Assembly (NCBI RefSeq): GCF_042477335.2
Contig: NC_091246.1
Location: forward strand, 254,991,501-255,055,500
Origin: Ovis canadensis
Lineage: Eukaryota; Chordata; Mammalia; Artiodactyla; Bovidae
Length of the DNA: 64,000 nucleotides
Direction of reading: 5' to 3'
Below are positions 23,301-30,700 of the stretch, one piece after another. How positions within the stretch are numbered: the stretch's first letter is position 1; each line of letters opens with the position of its first letter. A program made the position numbers and the translations under genes. The notes under the pieces were generated by a model that was given only the letters and a program-made list of their open reading frames with translations, made no database searches and was not told the origin of the DNA.

Positions 23301-24228
23301 GGTTGACCTCAGGGAGGTCAAGTGAGTGGCCCAAACCCACCCAGCTTGTTGTGGCAGAGCCGGGTTCTCCCAGGGGTCGGCCTGGCTCCCAAGGCTGAGC
23401 GTGCTCTGAAACACCCCCCTCCTGCCTCTTCCACCACTGCCAGCTGCCAACCTGCAGAGCCCGTACGCCCAGGTGCCTTGCATCCCGCTCTGCCCGCGGC
23501 TGGACAAGAAGGCGGTCCGCCGGAAGCAGGGCGGCCCCTGCGTGCTGGAGCAGCGCCCCTCCAGCGGCCTGGGCCCCGACCCGCACAGCACCCTCCTGCA
23601 CACCGGCTCTCAGGGAGGCAGGTGGGTATCCCGAGGGCCCGGCAGGCCCCAGAGCAGGCCCGGCAGGCCCCAGCGCAGGCCCGGCCACTGCCGCGTGAGA
23701 GGGCCTGGGCCTAACCCGAGGGGCATCCAGCCTTCCGTGGGAGGATGCAGACACTGCTGTTCCAGGGACGAGAGAGGGGAAAGGGCAGAAGAGGGAAGAA
23801 ACTAGTCTCTGAGAGCCTGTGGGCCGGGCAGATTGTTCCAGAGTCAGTGTATGTCTGCCTTTTGGTGCCCAGGACTCCCTGGCACCTCCTGCCCTTCTCC
23901 CGCACAGGTTTAACTCTCAAGTTCTTTGTCTGAGTCTGATTCTGCCTTTGGAGTAGGAAACCGGCTCAGCAGCCGGGTGGATGTGAGCTCTGCCTGCAGC
24001 GGCCCTCCCTAGGCCTGCTGGGATGAACTGGAGCAGAGGGTGCTCACCCCGCCCCCCGCCCCCCCCCGACCTTCTCTCCCGCCTCTCCCCCAGGGAACCC
24101 GGCCGTCTCAGTTCTGTGCCGGCTCGAACCCACTGACCCTGCCGAGTCCTGACTCTGCCTGCAGACAGACGGGTCATCGGGCAGGTACTGCTGCTGGATT
24201 TCCCTTTTGCAGCCTGGTAAGCCAATAA
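2526..24228 (+). CDS. SPATA21: SPATA21, 3' part (six coding exons, spliced)
   Basis: This is the C-terminal 247 residues of spermatogenesis-associated 21, an EF-hand protein expressed in testis and linked to spermatid differentiation. Coding exons are 2526-2663, 5732-5803, 5922-6039, 22599-22774, 23444-23621 and 24165-24228. Every junction has AG/GT borders and the reading phase is kept across all five introns. The join of the first two exons completes an EF-hand loop with Asp at positions 1, 3 and 5 and Asp rather than Glu at position 12. An earlier hand ([12 protein letters not shown]) is degenerate. Downstream come a leucine-rich helical stretch ([19 protein letters not shown]) and a basic, proline-containing tail. 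The gene lies tail to tail with SZRD1, as in human. The N-terminal exons are outside the window. Identity is recalled from the family rather than searched; the frame and splice consistency are seen directly. Confidence 0.9.
2841..3040 (-). mobile_element. CHR-type SINE
   Basis: The run begins at a T-tract and ends in the reversed head CCACGAGGGAAGT, with GGTCCCTGACCAGGGATGGA inside. This is the cetartiodactyl tRNA-derived SINE pattern. Confidence 0.8.
3245..3420 (+). repeat. MIR SINE
   Basis: GGCCTGGGACAGGTCACTGA and CCTGTAAAATGGGG are the MIR core. A 180-codon antisense frame across this region is incidental. Confidence 0.75.
4084..4730 (+). mobile_element. BovB LINE 3' part
   Basis: Sense BovB with RT C-terminal fragments ([27 protein letters not shown]) and the tail GCGACTGAACAATAATAACA. 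Frameshifts and a stop break it. It is 5'-truncated. Confidence 0.9.
4972..5105 (+). mobile_element. CHR-type SINE
   Basis: Head GGAATTCCCTAGTGGTCCAG, body AACTAAGATCCTGCAAGC, and an A-rich tail with AAACAAAAACAAA. Confidence 0.8.
5330..5520 (-). repeat. MIR SINE
   Basis: The antisense MIR arrangement (CATTTGTTGAGCATGTGC ... GAGAAAACTAAGGCTTAG ... CAGTGTCACAGAG) is clear by eye. Confidence 0.7.
5732..5803 (+). CDS. SPATA21: SPATA21 exon finishing the EF-hand loop
   Basis: This 72-nt exon has its acceptor AG at 5730-5731 and donor GTGAGC at 5804. It encodes [20 protein letters not shown] and finishes the EF-hand begun in the previous exon. The exiting helix is typical, with Phe residues at the hydrophobic positions. 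Confidence 0.9.
5922..6039 (+). CDS. SPATA21: SPATA21 exon, leucine-rich helix
   Basis: Acceptor AG at 5920-5921; donor GTGAGT at 6040. It encodes [20 protein letters not shown] and then a Leu/Glu-rich amphipathic segment ending in EEIT. The phase fits both neighbours. The following intron is 16.5 kb long because of repeated retroposon insertion. Confidence 0.9.
6110..6560. repeat. Old mammalian repeat in SPATA21 intron, family not assigned
   Basis: The stretch TTAGTTGCAAGCAAAACACA ... GGGAATGTATCGGCTCAC ... GGCTGGATCCAGGAG follows a familiar dispersed repeat. It could not be named. No frame is present. Confidence 0.45.
6960..7600 (-). mobile_element. Ancient L1 3' end, interrupted
   Basis: ACTTCATATAAATGGAAACA and CACTCAGCATAATG are the antisense 3' end of old L1 elements. 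The left part is diverged and contains a mariner-like hairpin at 7168-7244. Confidence 0.6.
7168..7244. mobile_element. Mariner-type MITE (hairpin)
   Basis: A 77-bp imperfect palindrome runs from TTTTGGGCTGGGG to TTTGGCCAACCCAA, with a GTTTTTCGTAACATCTTAC centre, and is flanked by TA on both sides. This matches mariner-derived MITEs with the TTGGCCAACCC terminus. Confidence 0.7.
7612..7727 (-). mobile_element. CHR-type SINE fragment
   Basis: TTATTTATTTATTTGGCTGTG and GTTGCAGC... blocks typical of the antisense CHR 3' half. The Bov-tA at 7728 cuts it. Confidence 0.75.
7728..7941 (-). mobile_element. Bov-tA SINE
   Basis: Antisense element from GTGTGTGCTCAGTTGCTTCA to the head GCAACCTGGGAAGCCC. 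It sits inside the older CHR element. Confidence 0.9.
8190..9905 (+). pseudogene. BovB reverse-transcriptase reading frame, broken
   Basis: The frame runs open to 8724, shifts, hits a stop at 8922-8924, then stays open to 9905. Motifs include [38 protein letters not shown]-like [25 protein letters not shown] and the catalytic [13 protein letters not shown]. The active-site Tyr-Ala-Asp-Asp is intact. Only two breaks occur over 1.7 kb, but lack of the endonuclease part makes it non-autonomous. Confidence 0.9.
8190..10135 (+). mobile_element. BovB LINE, long 5'-truncated copy
   Basis: Continuous sense BovB through the RT domain to the GAACTGAACTGAAC tail. The endonuclease region is missing. This is the best-preserved BovB coding stretch in the window. 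Confidence 0.93.
10136..10545. other. Intronic sequence, nothing recognised
   Basis: A/T-rich intron of SPATA21. No frame, repeat head or conserved motif was seen. Confidence 0.4.
10546..10672 (+). mobile_element. CHR-type SINE
   Basis: Head GGGACTTCCCTGGCAGTCCA, then GTTCAATCCCTGATTGTGGG, and an A-rich end. Confidence 0.85.
11110..11210. repeat. L1-derived fragment
   Basis: TATAGTTGATTTATAATGTT followed by GTGTTAGTTTCAG is a common artiodactyl L1 3'-end pattern. A/T-rich simple sequence follows to 11270. Confidence 0.5.
11270..11396 (+). repeat. CHR-type SINE fragment with (TA)n tail
   Basis: CCCAGGTTCAATCCATGGTC and TGCACAGCACAGCC mark a SINE body. A TA microsatellite of about 30 bp (around 11367-11396) replaces the A tail. 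Confidence 0.75.
11425..13490 (-). mobile_element. BovB LINE, long antisense copy
   Basis: The antisense order of BovB blocks runs from CAGTTCAGTTTAGTTGCTCA at the 3' end to the upstream RT-region blocks (GAAGAGATCTCTAGTCTTTC, then TTTCTTTTTCTTGGGGATCG) and beyond. The coding frame is broken in several places, with fragments such as [20 protein letters not shown]. Confidence 0.9.
13800..13844 (+). mobile_element. Extremely truncated BovB/Bov-tA tail insertion (45 bp)
   Basis: Only the shared 3' tail (GGGTCGCAAAGAGTCAGACA ... GAGCGACCGAACGACGAGG) is present inside a TA-rich tract. A 10-bp duplication (ATATATACAT at 13790-13799 and 13845-13854) flanks it, although the tract is repetitive. Confidence 0.75.
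13855..15034. other. Intronic sequence, nothing assigned
   Basis: This is 1.2 kb of SPATA21 intron. A 75-codon antisense frame at 14699-14926 was examined; it has no recognised domain and no splice or codon evidence. No repeat head was recognised. Confidence 0.4.
15035..15236 (-). mobile_element. Bov-tA SINE
   Basis: Antisense element ending in the head AAGCCACCAGAGAAGGCC, with GAAGAATACTGACGTGGGTT inside. Moderately diverged. Confidence 0.88.
15386..15612 (+). mobile_element. Bov-tA SINE
   Basis: Head CTTCCCTGGTGGCTCAGTTG, an internal insertion of C/A-rich sequence, and the GGGGTCGCAAGAGTTGGACA tail. Confidence 0.88.
15613..16290. other. Intronic sequence with a short Bov-tA fragment
   Basis: The only recognised piece is an antisense SINE 3' fragment at about 15985-16063 (AGCCGTGTCCAACTCTTGCG). 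The rest is unassigned. Confidence 0.5.
16291..16412 (+). mobile_element. CHR-type SINE
   Basis: Head GGGAGTTCCCTGGGGGTCCA, box B-like GGGTTCGATCCCTTGTTAGG, and an A-rich end. Confidence 0.85.
16583..16700 (+). mobile_element. CHR-type SINE
   Basis: Head CACCTCCCTGGTGGTCCAGT, body GGGTTCGATCCCTGG, and an AATAAATAAATA tail. Confidence 0.85.
16746..17155 (+). mobile_element. CHR-type SINE split by a nested Bov-tA
   Basis: The head (GGGACTTCCTGGTGGTCCAG) and first half run to about 16907. The tail half (TGCTGCAACTAAGACCACC... and an A-rich end) resumes at about 17110 after an antisense Bov-tA. Confidence 0.82.
16908..17108 (-). mobile_element. Bov-tA SINE nested in CHR element
   Basis: The antisense body (CATGGGGTTCTCCAGGAACT ... 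GTTGCCATGCCCTCCTCCAG) sits wholly inside the CHR copy, showing that it is the younger insertion. Confidence 0.85.
17281..17372 (-). mobile_element. CHR-type SINE 3' fragment
   Basis: ATTATTTATTGATTTGGCTA and TAGTTGCACCATGCAG match the antisense 3' half of the family. Confidence 0.7.
17440..18110 (+). mobile_element. Ancient L1 ORF2 end, part 1
   Basis: Sense L1 with the familiar series GACACCTCACCAAAGAAGAT ... TGGGAATGCAGAATGGTAC ... GGTGAATGGATGAATTAGC. The frame is broken. The BovB at 18116 separates it from its 3' end. Confidence 0.8.
18116..18827 (+). mobile_element. BovB LINE 3' part inserted in L1
   Basis: Sense BovB from the region coding for LKTQHSKN-like residues to the GAGCGACTGAACTGAAGTGA tail. 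RT fragments ([36 protein letters not shown]) are readable, with a stop at about 18475. Confidence 0.92.
18828..18960 (+). mobile_element. Ancient L1 3' end, part 2
   Basis: AAAAAGCTATATACTTTATA, CAACTACATGACATTCTGGA and AGTAAAAAGATGAGTGCTGA continue the L1 interrupted by BovB. Confidence 0.75.
19010..19440 (-). mobile_element. L1 fragment, antisense
   Basis: Antisense L1 3' blocks (CATTTAGGTTGCTTCCATGT, GGAGTGGGATTGCTAGGTCA, CACACCCTCTCCAGACTT) are clear. Confidence 0.8.
19698..19977 (-). mobile_element. CHR-type SINE, long copy
   Basis: Antisense series CTTCATTGCTGCATGCAGGC ... GGTTGCGGAGCACAGG ... CATGCGGGATCTTCCAGACC ... GCAGGGAAGCCCT. Near full length and GC-rich. Confidence 0.82.
19978..22249. 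other. SPATA21 intron, largely unassigned
   Basis: About 2.3 kb with no frame or repeat head recognised apart from diverged fragments. Overlapping frames at 20911-21302 on both strands are GC-rich shadows. Confidence 0.4.
22250..22470 (-). repeat. MIR SINE, diverged
   Basis: The GCCAGTCTGCTGAATGCTTA ... GGGCGGACTGAAGCTCGGGG ... GCCTACAGTCACAGAAG order fits antisense MIR. Confidence 0.55.
22599..22774 (+). CDS. SPATA21: SPATA21 exon, basic helical region
   Basis: The acceptor (CTCCCTAG) ends at 22598 and the donor GTGAGG starts at 22775. It encodes [15 protein letters not shown], a basic Arg/Lys/Pro stretch, and then [14 protein letters not shown]. No stop occurs in the chosen phase, and both junction codons (Ser and Ala) are rebuilt correctly. 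Confidence 0.9.
22995..23365 (-). repeat. MIR-like fragments (two)
   Basis: Two antisense MIR-like stretches (about 22995-23170 and 23245-23365) contain GCAACTTGCGTAAGGCCCCACAG and CAAGTGAGTGGCCCAAACCC respectively. Both lie in the intron before the penultimate SPATA21 exon. Confidence 0.55.
23444..23621 (+). CDS. SPATA21: SPATA21 penultimate coding exon
   Basis: Acceptor AG at 23442-23443; donor GTGGGT at 23622. It encodes [20 protein letters not shown] followed by a basic and polar tail ending in GSQGGR. A 212-codon frame runs antisense over this exon and is treated as a GC-driven shadow. Confidence 0.87.
24165..24228 (+). CDS. SPATA21: SPATA21 probable terminal exon
   Basis: The acceptor (CTGCCTGCAG) ends at 24164. 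The exon completes the split Arg codon, adds 20 more codons ending in CSLVSQ, and stops at 24226-24228. The stop codon lies inside an AATAAA hexamer. This exon is less certain than the others because the tail is short and I do not recognise it; the phase match and the polyadenylation signal support it. Confidence 0.7.
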
Positions 24229-24229
24229 A
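24224..24229 (+). terminator. SPATA21: SPATA21 polyadenylation signal overlapping the stop codon
   Basis: AATAAA begins two bases before the TAA stop, so the 3' UTR would be only a few tens of bases. A CTGTG-rich stretch at about 24240-24262 could serve as the downstream GU-type element. This is inferred from motif and position only. Confidence 0.6.
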
Positions 24230-24744
24230 CAAGAACCTCAGCCTCTGTGCCTCTGTGCCACCGGCTCTCAGAGCACAGGGCCTCAGGCTCCCTCAGGCCT
24301 CAGAGCCCTGAAGGCAGACTCGCTCTGGAAGCCTGCTGAGGGCCAGGCTTCCTGCTAGAGGTGGCCTGGGTGCAAGCCTTGGCCTTCTGTGCACTCTCCA
24401 AGCACAGAACGGGAGTGTCCTCAGATGACTGTCTCCAGGCCTCGGACTAGGAGCCCCACAAGGGCAGGAACTCGTCCCCCTGCTTGAAGGGAATGGTGAA
24501 CATAAGGGAACGTGCCTGGGAAAGACCGTGGCCTCTCACACAGGAAGACCCCATGGAAAGGCAGCTGGGGGGGTGGTGGTGCGGAGGCCCCTGGGGGCTG
24601 AGAGCCAGGGGTCTCCTTCCCTGGGAGTTGACGGGCGTGGGTGCTCGGCCACCCCAGTCCTGTCCCCAGAGCGCCCCCAGCAGTGAAATGCAGCCACAGC
24701 GAAAGGTGAGAAGGGCAGAGACCGAAATAAGGACACGGCTTTGA
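24230..24744. other. Spacer between the two converging 3' ends
   Basis: About 500 bp between the SPATA21 polyadenylation signal and the inferred SZRD1 transcript end. GC-rich, with no frame or repeat recognised. Confidence 0.5.
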
Positions 24745-27680
24745 CAAGTTTAAAACATGTATTTAAAATACAATTTATAAAATGCCTCATCTGCCGACTC
24801 AGGAGCCCGCGGTGCGGGTGGGGTGGGCATGCCCGCCGGACCAGCAGAGCAGGACGGCAGGGGACAGGCTCCCTCCTGGCGCCCCCCCCACCCCCTGTTC
24901 AGACGCCCGAGGGGCCCGCATGCATCCCGGGGGCCACATGGCCGAAAACAGGACCCCGGAGGCTTCCAGAGTCTCTGCCTACCGGGGAGGCTGGGGTAGC
25001 CCTGCCGGCCCGTCCCTGAGCAGAGCGTCCCCAGGCGGGGCGAGCAGGGGATGGGGGGGCTGGGCGGGGGCCCTGGAAGGGCTGAAGGGAGCAGATCGGG
25101 TGTTGCCTCCTGCCTGCAGGTGGGGAGCACCCTGACTGAGTGGGCGGAGAAGGGCGGGTCACCAGGCCCAGACCCCCAGCTCCTTTGGTTATAGGCTGAC
25201 GTCAGAGTAGTGGCTCATGGGAAGCGGTTAGCTGGGAGGTCTGAGGCCTGGCTTGGGGGTCAGGGAGGAGCTGGGGAAGGGGACAGAACCACGGAGGCAG
25301 AAAGGGGCAGCAGCCTCAGGTTTCTGCCCCCCTCACCCTCCCTGGGGTTTTCCAAGCCAAAGCCTGCAGCTTACTTAAAAAAAAAAAAAAAAGCACTTAA
25401 GGAAAGTTACAGACAGCTACAAAAAAACCCCACAAACACACACAGAATCCAAACCGTTCTCTGACCTCCCTGCCCACCTCCCCCCAACACAAGAGTTTCC
25501 TCTTTCATTTCTTTTCACTTTCGCCTGTCACCTCTCCGTCTGGGGGGCCAAGGTAGACTGCTGGTGGGTGGGGGCAGGCACGCGGCGGGCAGAGCCCATC
25601 TTTGGCCGGAGGGAGGCGGGAGCGGCAGTCCCCACTACCTCCTCGATCCAGACACCCACCAGCCGGCCTCCTGGGCCCCCGCCAGGAGAGGGGATCAAGG
25701 GCAGCTGGTCCCAACGGCGGGGCCCTCAGCACCTCTGGCCTTCCCACCTGCCGACCCCTGTACCTTCTCCACCTGAAAAGGACAGTCTCATCTCGGGCCA
25801 GACACCACTGCCACGTGAGGGATGGACGCTGTCCGTCTCGGACGCGGAAACCTGGTCAGGGCCGCAGGGCCATGGAGACAGCAGCCTCCCCCTGCGCACC
25901 CCGGAGAGCCTGGGGCGGCACTCAGCACCCCACAGACTCTCACTGAAGCTGCGTCCAGCTCTGCGCACACACCGCTTCCGGGCTTCACTCAGAGGTAAGC
26001 CTGTGCTGTGCACTAGCTGCTGAGGCTGACAGCCAACCTCCGCTCCTAAGGGGCAACGAGCCAAGGCTTGCTGGGCCCCGCTGACATCCCCACGGGGTGA
26101 GGTGAGGGCAGACCAACCAAAGGCGGGAGCAAGCCTGTGAGACCTGGCCCACCACCGCGGCCAGCGCAAGCTGCCCCCACCACAGACGTCACAGCATGGC
26201 TCCAAAACTCGTCTGCCAAGCAGGCAGGCCGCCTGGCTGGCTGAGGGACGCAAGGCGCAGTGCAGCGGCAGAGACCAGAGAGCCTGAGAGGAGCCAGATG
26301 GTGCGCACACAGCTGCTCTGGGCGGAGCACTAAGCCTCTTCCACCTCAAAGAGCCAAAGCCAGTCTCCAGCCTGTAAGGGAACACTGCCTTCATTCCAGG
26401 CCCTTGCTCTGGAAAAGGGTGGAGGGTAGCCAAGGGGCAGGGGGAACCAGTCTGTCATCACCAACCTTTGCAATGCACAGCTTGTTTTTCCCCAAACGCA
26501 CTCAGAATGGTTTGCTCCTAAGGTAGTGATTTCACAAGGGAAATGTCCTGGGTTACAGTTACCACGCCAATGCCATCAACAGTGATGGCAACCCACAGAC
26601 TCGTGAGAGTTAGTTCTAAGTCTTGCCAGAGCGGGAAGGTCCACCTACGTTCTGCTCACACTCAGCAGGAGGCTCAGCGTCCTGGAGTCAGACTGTCTCT
26701 GCGCTTCCCTTGTGCTGAGAGCGAGACACTGAGCAAGTCTCGCAGCCCTTCTCCTAACACCGGGAGCGCGGCCTCACCCCCGCCGCCTTCCGGAAGCAGC
26801 CAGCCTGGCGGCAGGGAGCCACCCTGAGGGGTTTTGGAAGGGGAAGTCTGTTCACTTTCTCCATCTCCCAAAATACTAGAGGTGAGGGGCTGGCACCCTC
26901 CCCAGGCTCTCTGAGCCTACAGAGCCAGCCCAGTCTGCAGGCAGGGCGCAGAGGCCCTGGGCCGTAGCTGGGGGAGGGAGGTATAGGCATGGGTGCTCAT
27001 CTGTCCGGGGGGCTGCAGAGCCCGGCCCCATCTGGGCGGCAGTAGGAACACAGAAGCTAAGCTCACCAAAGTCCTATTGGTTAATGTTTCTAGTGAATTT
27101 CCCAGAAACACTTTTAAGTAGACTACCAAACTACCCTTTCTCAATTAAAAATTCATTAAACTGCTAAAACCTCTCCCATGCACTTTTTTTTTTTTGCAAA
27201 TCAAATATTTGTATAAACAAACAAAAATAGGAAGGAAAGAAAAAAAAAAGAAAGGATATTTTCCCATGGAACTTGCTTTTAAGTGATGAAGACACGCACT
27301 GGAGGGTGGTGGACGGGAGTTCTCTGCGCTTTGTTATCCCAAATTAACGAGCATGATAAACTGCTATTGCTGGCGCTGGCTTCGCCCCAAGTGGCCAAGG
27401 GGCACGGCCTGACTCTCTACTCTGAGTCCCTGGGGGGGCCCCAACCCTCCTCTAACCCCCACCCTTTCCCTTTCCATTGACTGCGGACAGCCCTTGCAGA
27501 CACGCCAATGCCGTGGGAAGAAGGGGAAGGGAGGTCACAGTGCATGGGGGTCAAGGTCACAGTGGGCGGAGCAAAGGGGATCACAGTGCAAGTCAGTCGG
27601 TCGCTCCCTCTGCTCAAGTCCAGCGGTCTGCCCCGGCAGTGCGGCCCGGGGTGGGTGGCGGCATCCTCGGCAGCCCGCGT
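24745..27680 (-). other. SZRD1: SZRD1 3' UTR (inferred extent)
   Basis: About 2.9 kb of non-coding sequence follows the SZRD1 stop before an A/T-rich tract at 24745-24785. There the minus strand offers AATACA (24761-24756) and TATAAA-like hexamers, so a non-canonical polyadenylation site is possible. The tract includes an A-run at 25378-25392 and an A/T-rich patch at 27180-27290. Long GC-rich frames here (for example 25726-26433 antisense) look like composition artefacts. The extent is inferred from the family's long 3' UTR, not shown by a strong signal. Confidence 0.5.
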
Positions 27681-27783
27681 TTATCTGCGCTGTTTGAAGC
27701 CTTGGGACCCATCAGGACCCAGAGGCTGTCTGATCACATTGTTGGGCTGCCGGCTGTCTTCCGGCTGGGAGATCCGGGTTGGC
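27681..27783 (-). CDS. SZRD1: SZRD1 coding exon 4 (SUZ-C end)
   Basis: The acceptor CCTTCAG ends at 27784, and the stop TAA is at 27683-27681. It encodes [20 protein letters not shown] and the basic end GFKQRR, typical of the SUZ-C motif. Confidence 0.94.
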
Positions 27784-30700
27784 CTGAAGGAAAAAGACCA
27801 GAGGGAGGCCTGAGAAAGGGCAAAGGAGAGGCCCCCAGATCTTAAAGTCAACTCCTGCATCTGGGGTGGAGGCCAGTGGCTCCCGGCCGACTCTGGCTCC
27901 CTGGGTCTGCTTCTCTCTCGGGCAGACTCGGCGCACCTCCAAGCTGGCACGCCTCCGAGAGCAGGTGGGGCGGAGGGTCCTTGAGCGCTATTGCCCGCAG
28001 CACTCTGGAGGCGAGGGGAGTGCCCCAGGGCCCCTGCTGTCCAGGGGCAGCGACAGTGACCACAGAGAGCACGGGTCCCGCAGACCTTCGGGGGCCAGGC
28101 TCCCCAGAGGCCGGGCTGAGGCTAAGACCTCTGACCAAGCGTCAGCAGTGACCCCGCCCCGCCGCTCCTCCGCTCCTCTCCAGATCACGGGGCTAATGGC
28201 TAACTCGTAGGACTGAAGAACTGGAAGAGAACGGACTTCTCCTGCTTTGCCAAATGAGGGCTTAGAGGAGAGAGAACGGGAGTCCATCAAAATCATGACG
28301 GCACGGTACAGATTACTACTCCAAGCCTCAGAATACCCCCTCCCTCCAAAAGAGGCTTCTCGTAAAGGATGTTTTAACAAATACTGCTTTACCGGGAGGT
28401 GACAAACTTACATAATGCAACCTCTAGAGCTGCAGAGGCAAAAATGCCATGAATAAAAAAAGAATTCAGGAAATTCGCAAAAGCATCAGAGCGGGCCATA
28501 TGAGACCCAGAACATCCGCAACTACTTGCCATTTAATTGTACAATAAATGGATGAGGTAGGCGACCACCATCCCGTTTCTCGGATGAGGCGGTGAAGACA
28601 GAGGGTGAGGAAGGTCTAAGCTGAGCAGAAGGAAGCGGCAGAGGCGCACTCAAAGCCGGCCAACGTGATTCGAATCCGCGCCGTGCGGGCCCCGCCCCGC
28701 AGGCCGCGCTCCTCCCCCAGGGGCGCGGCGGCCACACTCACCGGTCGAGGATGGGCTTCTCCTGCTCCTCCTCGGGGCTGGCGCTGCCCAGGATCCGCTT
28801 CCGGGCCTCCGCGTACTCCGCCTCCCGCTGCGCCAGGGACTTGACCGGGAGGGCCGGCCTGCTGGCGGAGTTGGGGCCGCTGACCACACCGTTGCTGGTG
28901 GGCCTCTTGAGGATGCGGATCTGTGGAGGGGGCCCCGTGGGAAGGCTATCGTCCTGAATCACAATGGGCACTTTGGGAGGAGATTTGGATTTCCTGCTGA
29001 CGAAGAGCAAACACAGCCTCAGAAGTCCTGTCCTTAATGAGGAGGCCCCAGCGTGCCCCGCCTCACCCTCCCAAGCCTATGCATCAGTCTCTGGCCTCTG
29101 ACCAGACACTGAAATTCTCACTCAAGGGTTTCGCCAAAGAGCAAGCTTGCTTATTAAGCTCACACAGCCCCAGGTCTGCTCCCCACACCGAACCCCAGGC
29201 GAGGGGGTGGGAACCCCAGCTCACTCTGAGACTTCTCTCCTCGTGTTCATCAGTCACAACCACCACAGTCTGGCCCCTGTGGCAGAACATCTCTTGTCCA
29301 GAATCCACTGGCCTCAGTTAGAAACCCCAGCTTCCCTACGCAGACCAGAATGTAACAGGCTGGTAGGTGGGGGAGCCCCTGAGCCTGGGGGTCGGCAAAG
29401 CATTCCTTCCCAGTCAAGGTCCCGACATGCGCTCAAACCCGGGCTCCAGGGGGCCGGCCCCGCCGCCCTGACCGGCATCCAGGCAGGACTGGCCACACAG
29501 CCCGGCCTTCTGCTGAGGGGCCTGGGCCTCCCGGACGCTGGCCGCCCCTTCGGAAGAGCTCCCGAGCAGAGCCCCTCCCGCCGCCGCAGCAGGGCTCTCC
29601 GTCTGCTGGACGCGGCCGGGCTGCGGTCAGGACGATGCAGACGGCGCCTGGCAGCGCTCCAAGGAAAAGCACTGTCCACGGCTGGGGGTGCACGGCGGGC
29701 GTGTGCACACGAGGGCGGGGCGGGCAGCAGGGACAGCGGAGAGCGAGGGTCCAGGCGTGAAGGGCCACGAAGACCCTCCCCGAGCAGTCACCTAACTCCT
29801 CCTCAGAACCCAGCAGCCCCGGGGGCCTGGTTTCAGGGCCCTGGTCTCAGGAGGGGTCGGGACGGGGGCCTGGAGCGGGTCTGGGGGGACCAGGGCGGGT
29901 GGCCAGGGCGCTGCGACCAGGCGCGCAGACAGACGGGGAGCCAGGAAGCCGGTGGGTGGGCAGGGCCCCCGGGCCCCCACAGAGGCCCTCTCTTCCTCCC
30001 CGCGGGGCGCTGACAGGCCAGCAGGGCCAAGACCACGCCACTCAGCCTGCACCCGCTCTGCGCACCTACTTCCTGTGCTGCCCGAGCGGGGGAAAGCGAC
30101 CCTTAGAGGTCCTGAAGACCCCCGAGAACCTCTCCTCCCCGGCCCCCTCGTGACGCCCCGAGCCACCAGTCGTGCAGGGCCCAGGGGACCGCCTGCCCGG
30201 CCCCCCTGTGTCACAGAGAGGGAAAGTGGCGCCCAGGAGACAGCGCGCCCACACCTCAGTCAGCCTCCGCGCCCAGCCCTGGCCCGGCACCACCCCCTCT
30301 CTGCAGACCGCCTCTCGGGGGCCCACTAACGCAGCACGCAGCGACCACTGCAGCCTCACTCCCACAGCCGCCGCGTCCGACCCTAGAGGAAGCGCTCGCT
30401 GCCCGCGAGCCTGACCTGCCACACCTAACGGCCGGCTGGAGACACCGCTGACTGCCCAGCGCTCCCGGCGGAGCCTGAGCCTCAGACCAGACAGCAGCCT
30501 TACCTCTCCTTTCGTGTGATCTTCAGTTTTTTTTCCAACCGTCTGTCTATTTCCTAGAGGAAAAAAATGTATATAAAAGGTGGAAAAAATCTCTCTCAAA
30601 TAAAAACTTACGTCTTTATTTTCAGAGCTAAGGGCAGCGTCCTCTGTGACCAGGGACGACAGTGTGTCCTTAGAAGTTGGGGGTGCAGCCCTCCCTTCAT

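Noticed and set aside
23116-23754. 212-codon antisense frame over SPATA21 exon
   Set aside because: High GC, overlaps a supported exon on the other strand, and no domain or splice evidence.
25726-26433. 235-codon antisense frame
   Set aside because: Lies in the inferred SZRD1 3' UTR; biased composition and overlapping frames on both strands.
29147-30013. 288-codon plus-strand frame
   Set aside because: GC-rich SZRD1 intron 2; several overlapping frames of similar length and no recognised protein.
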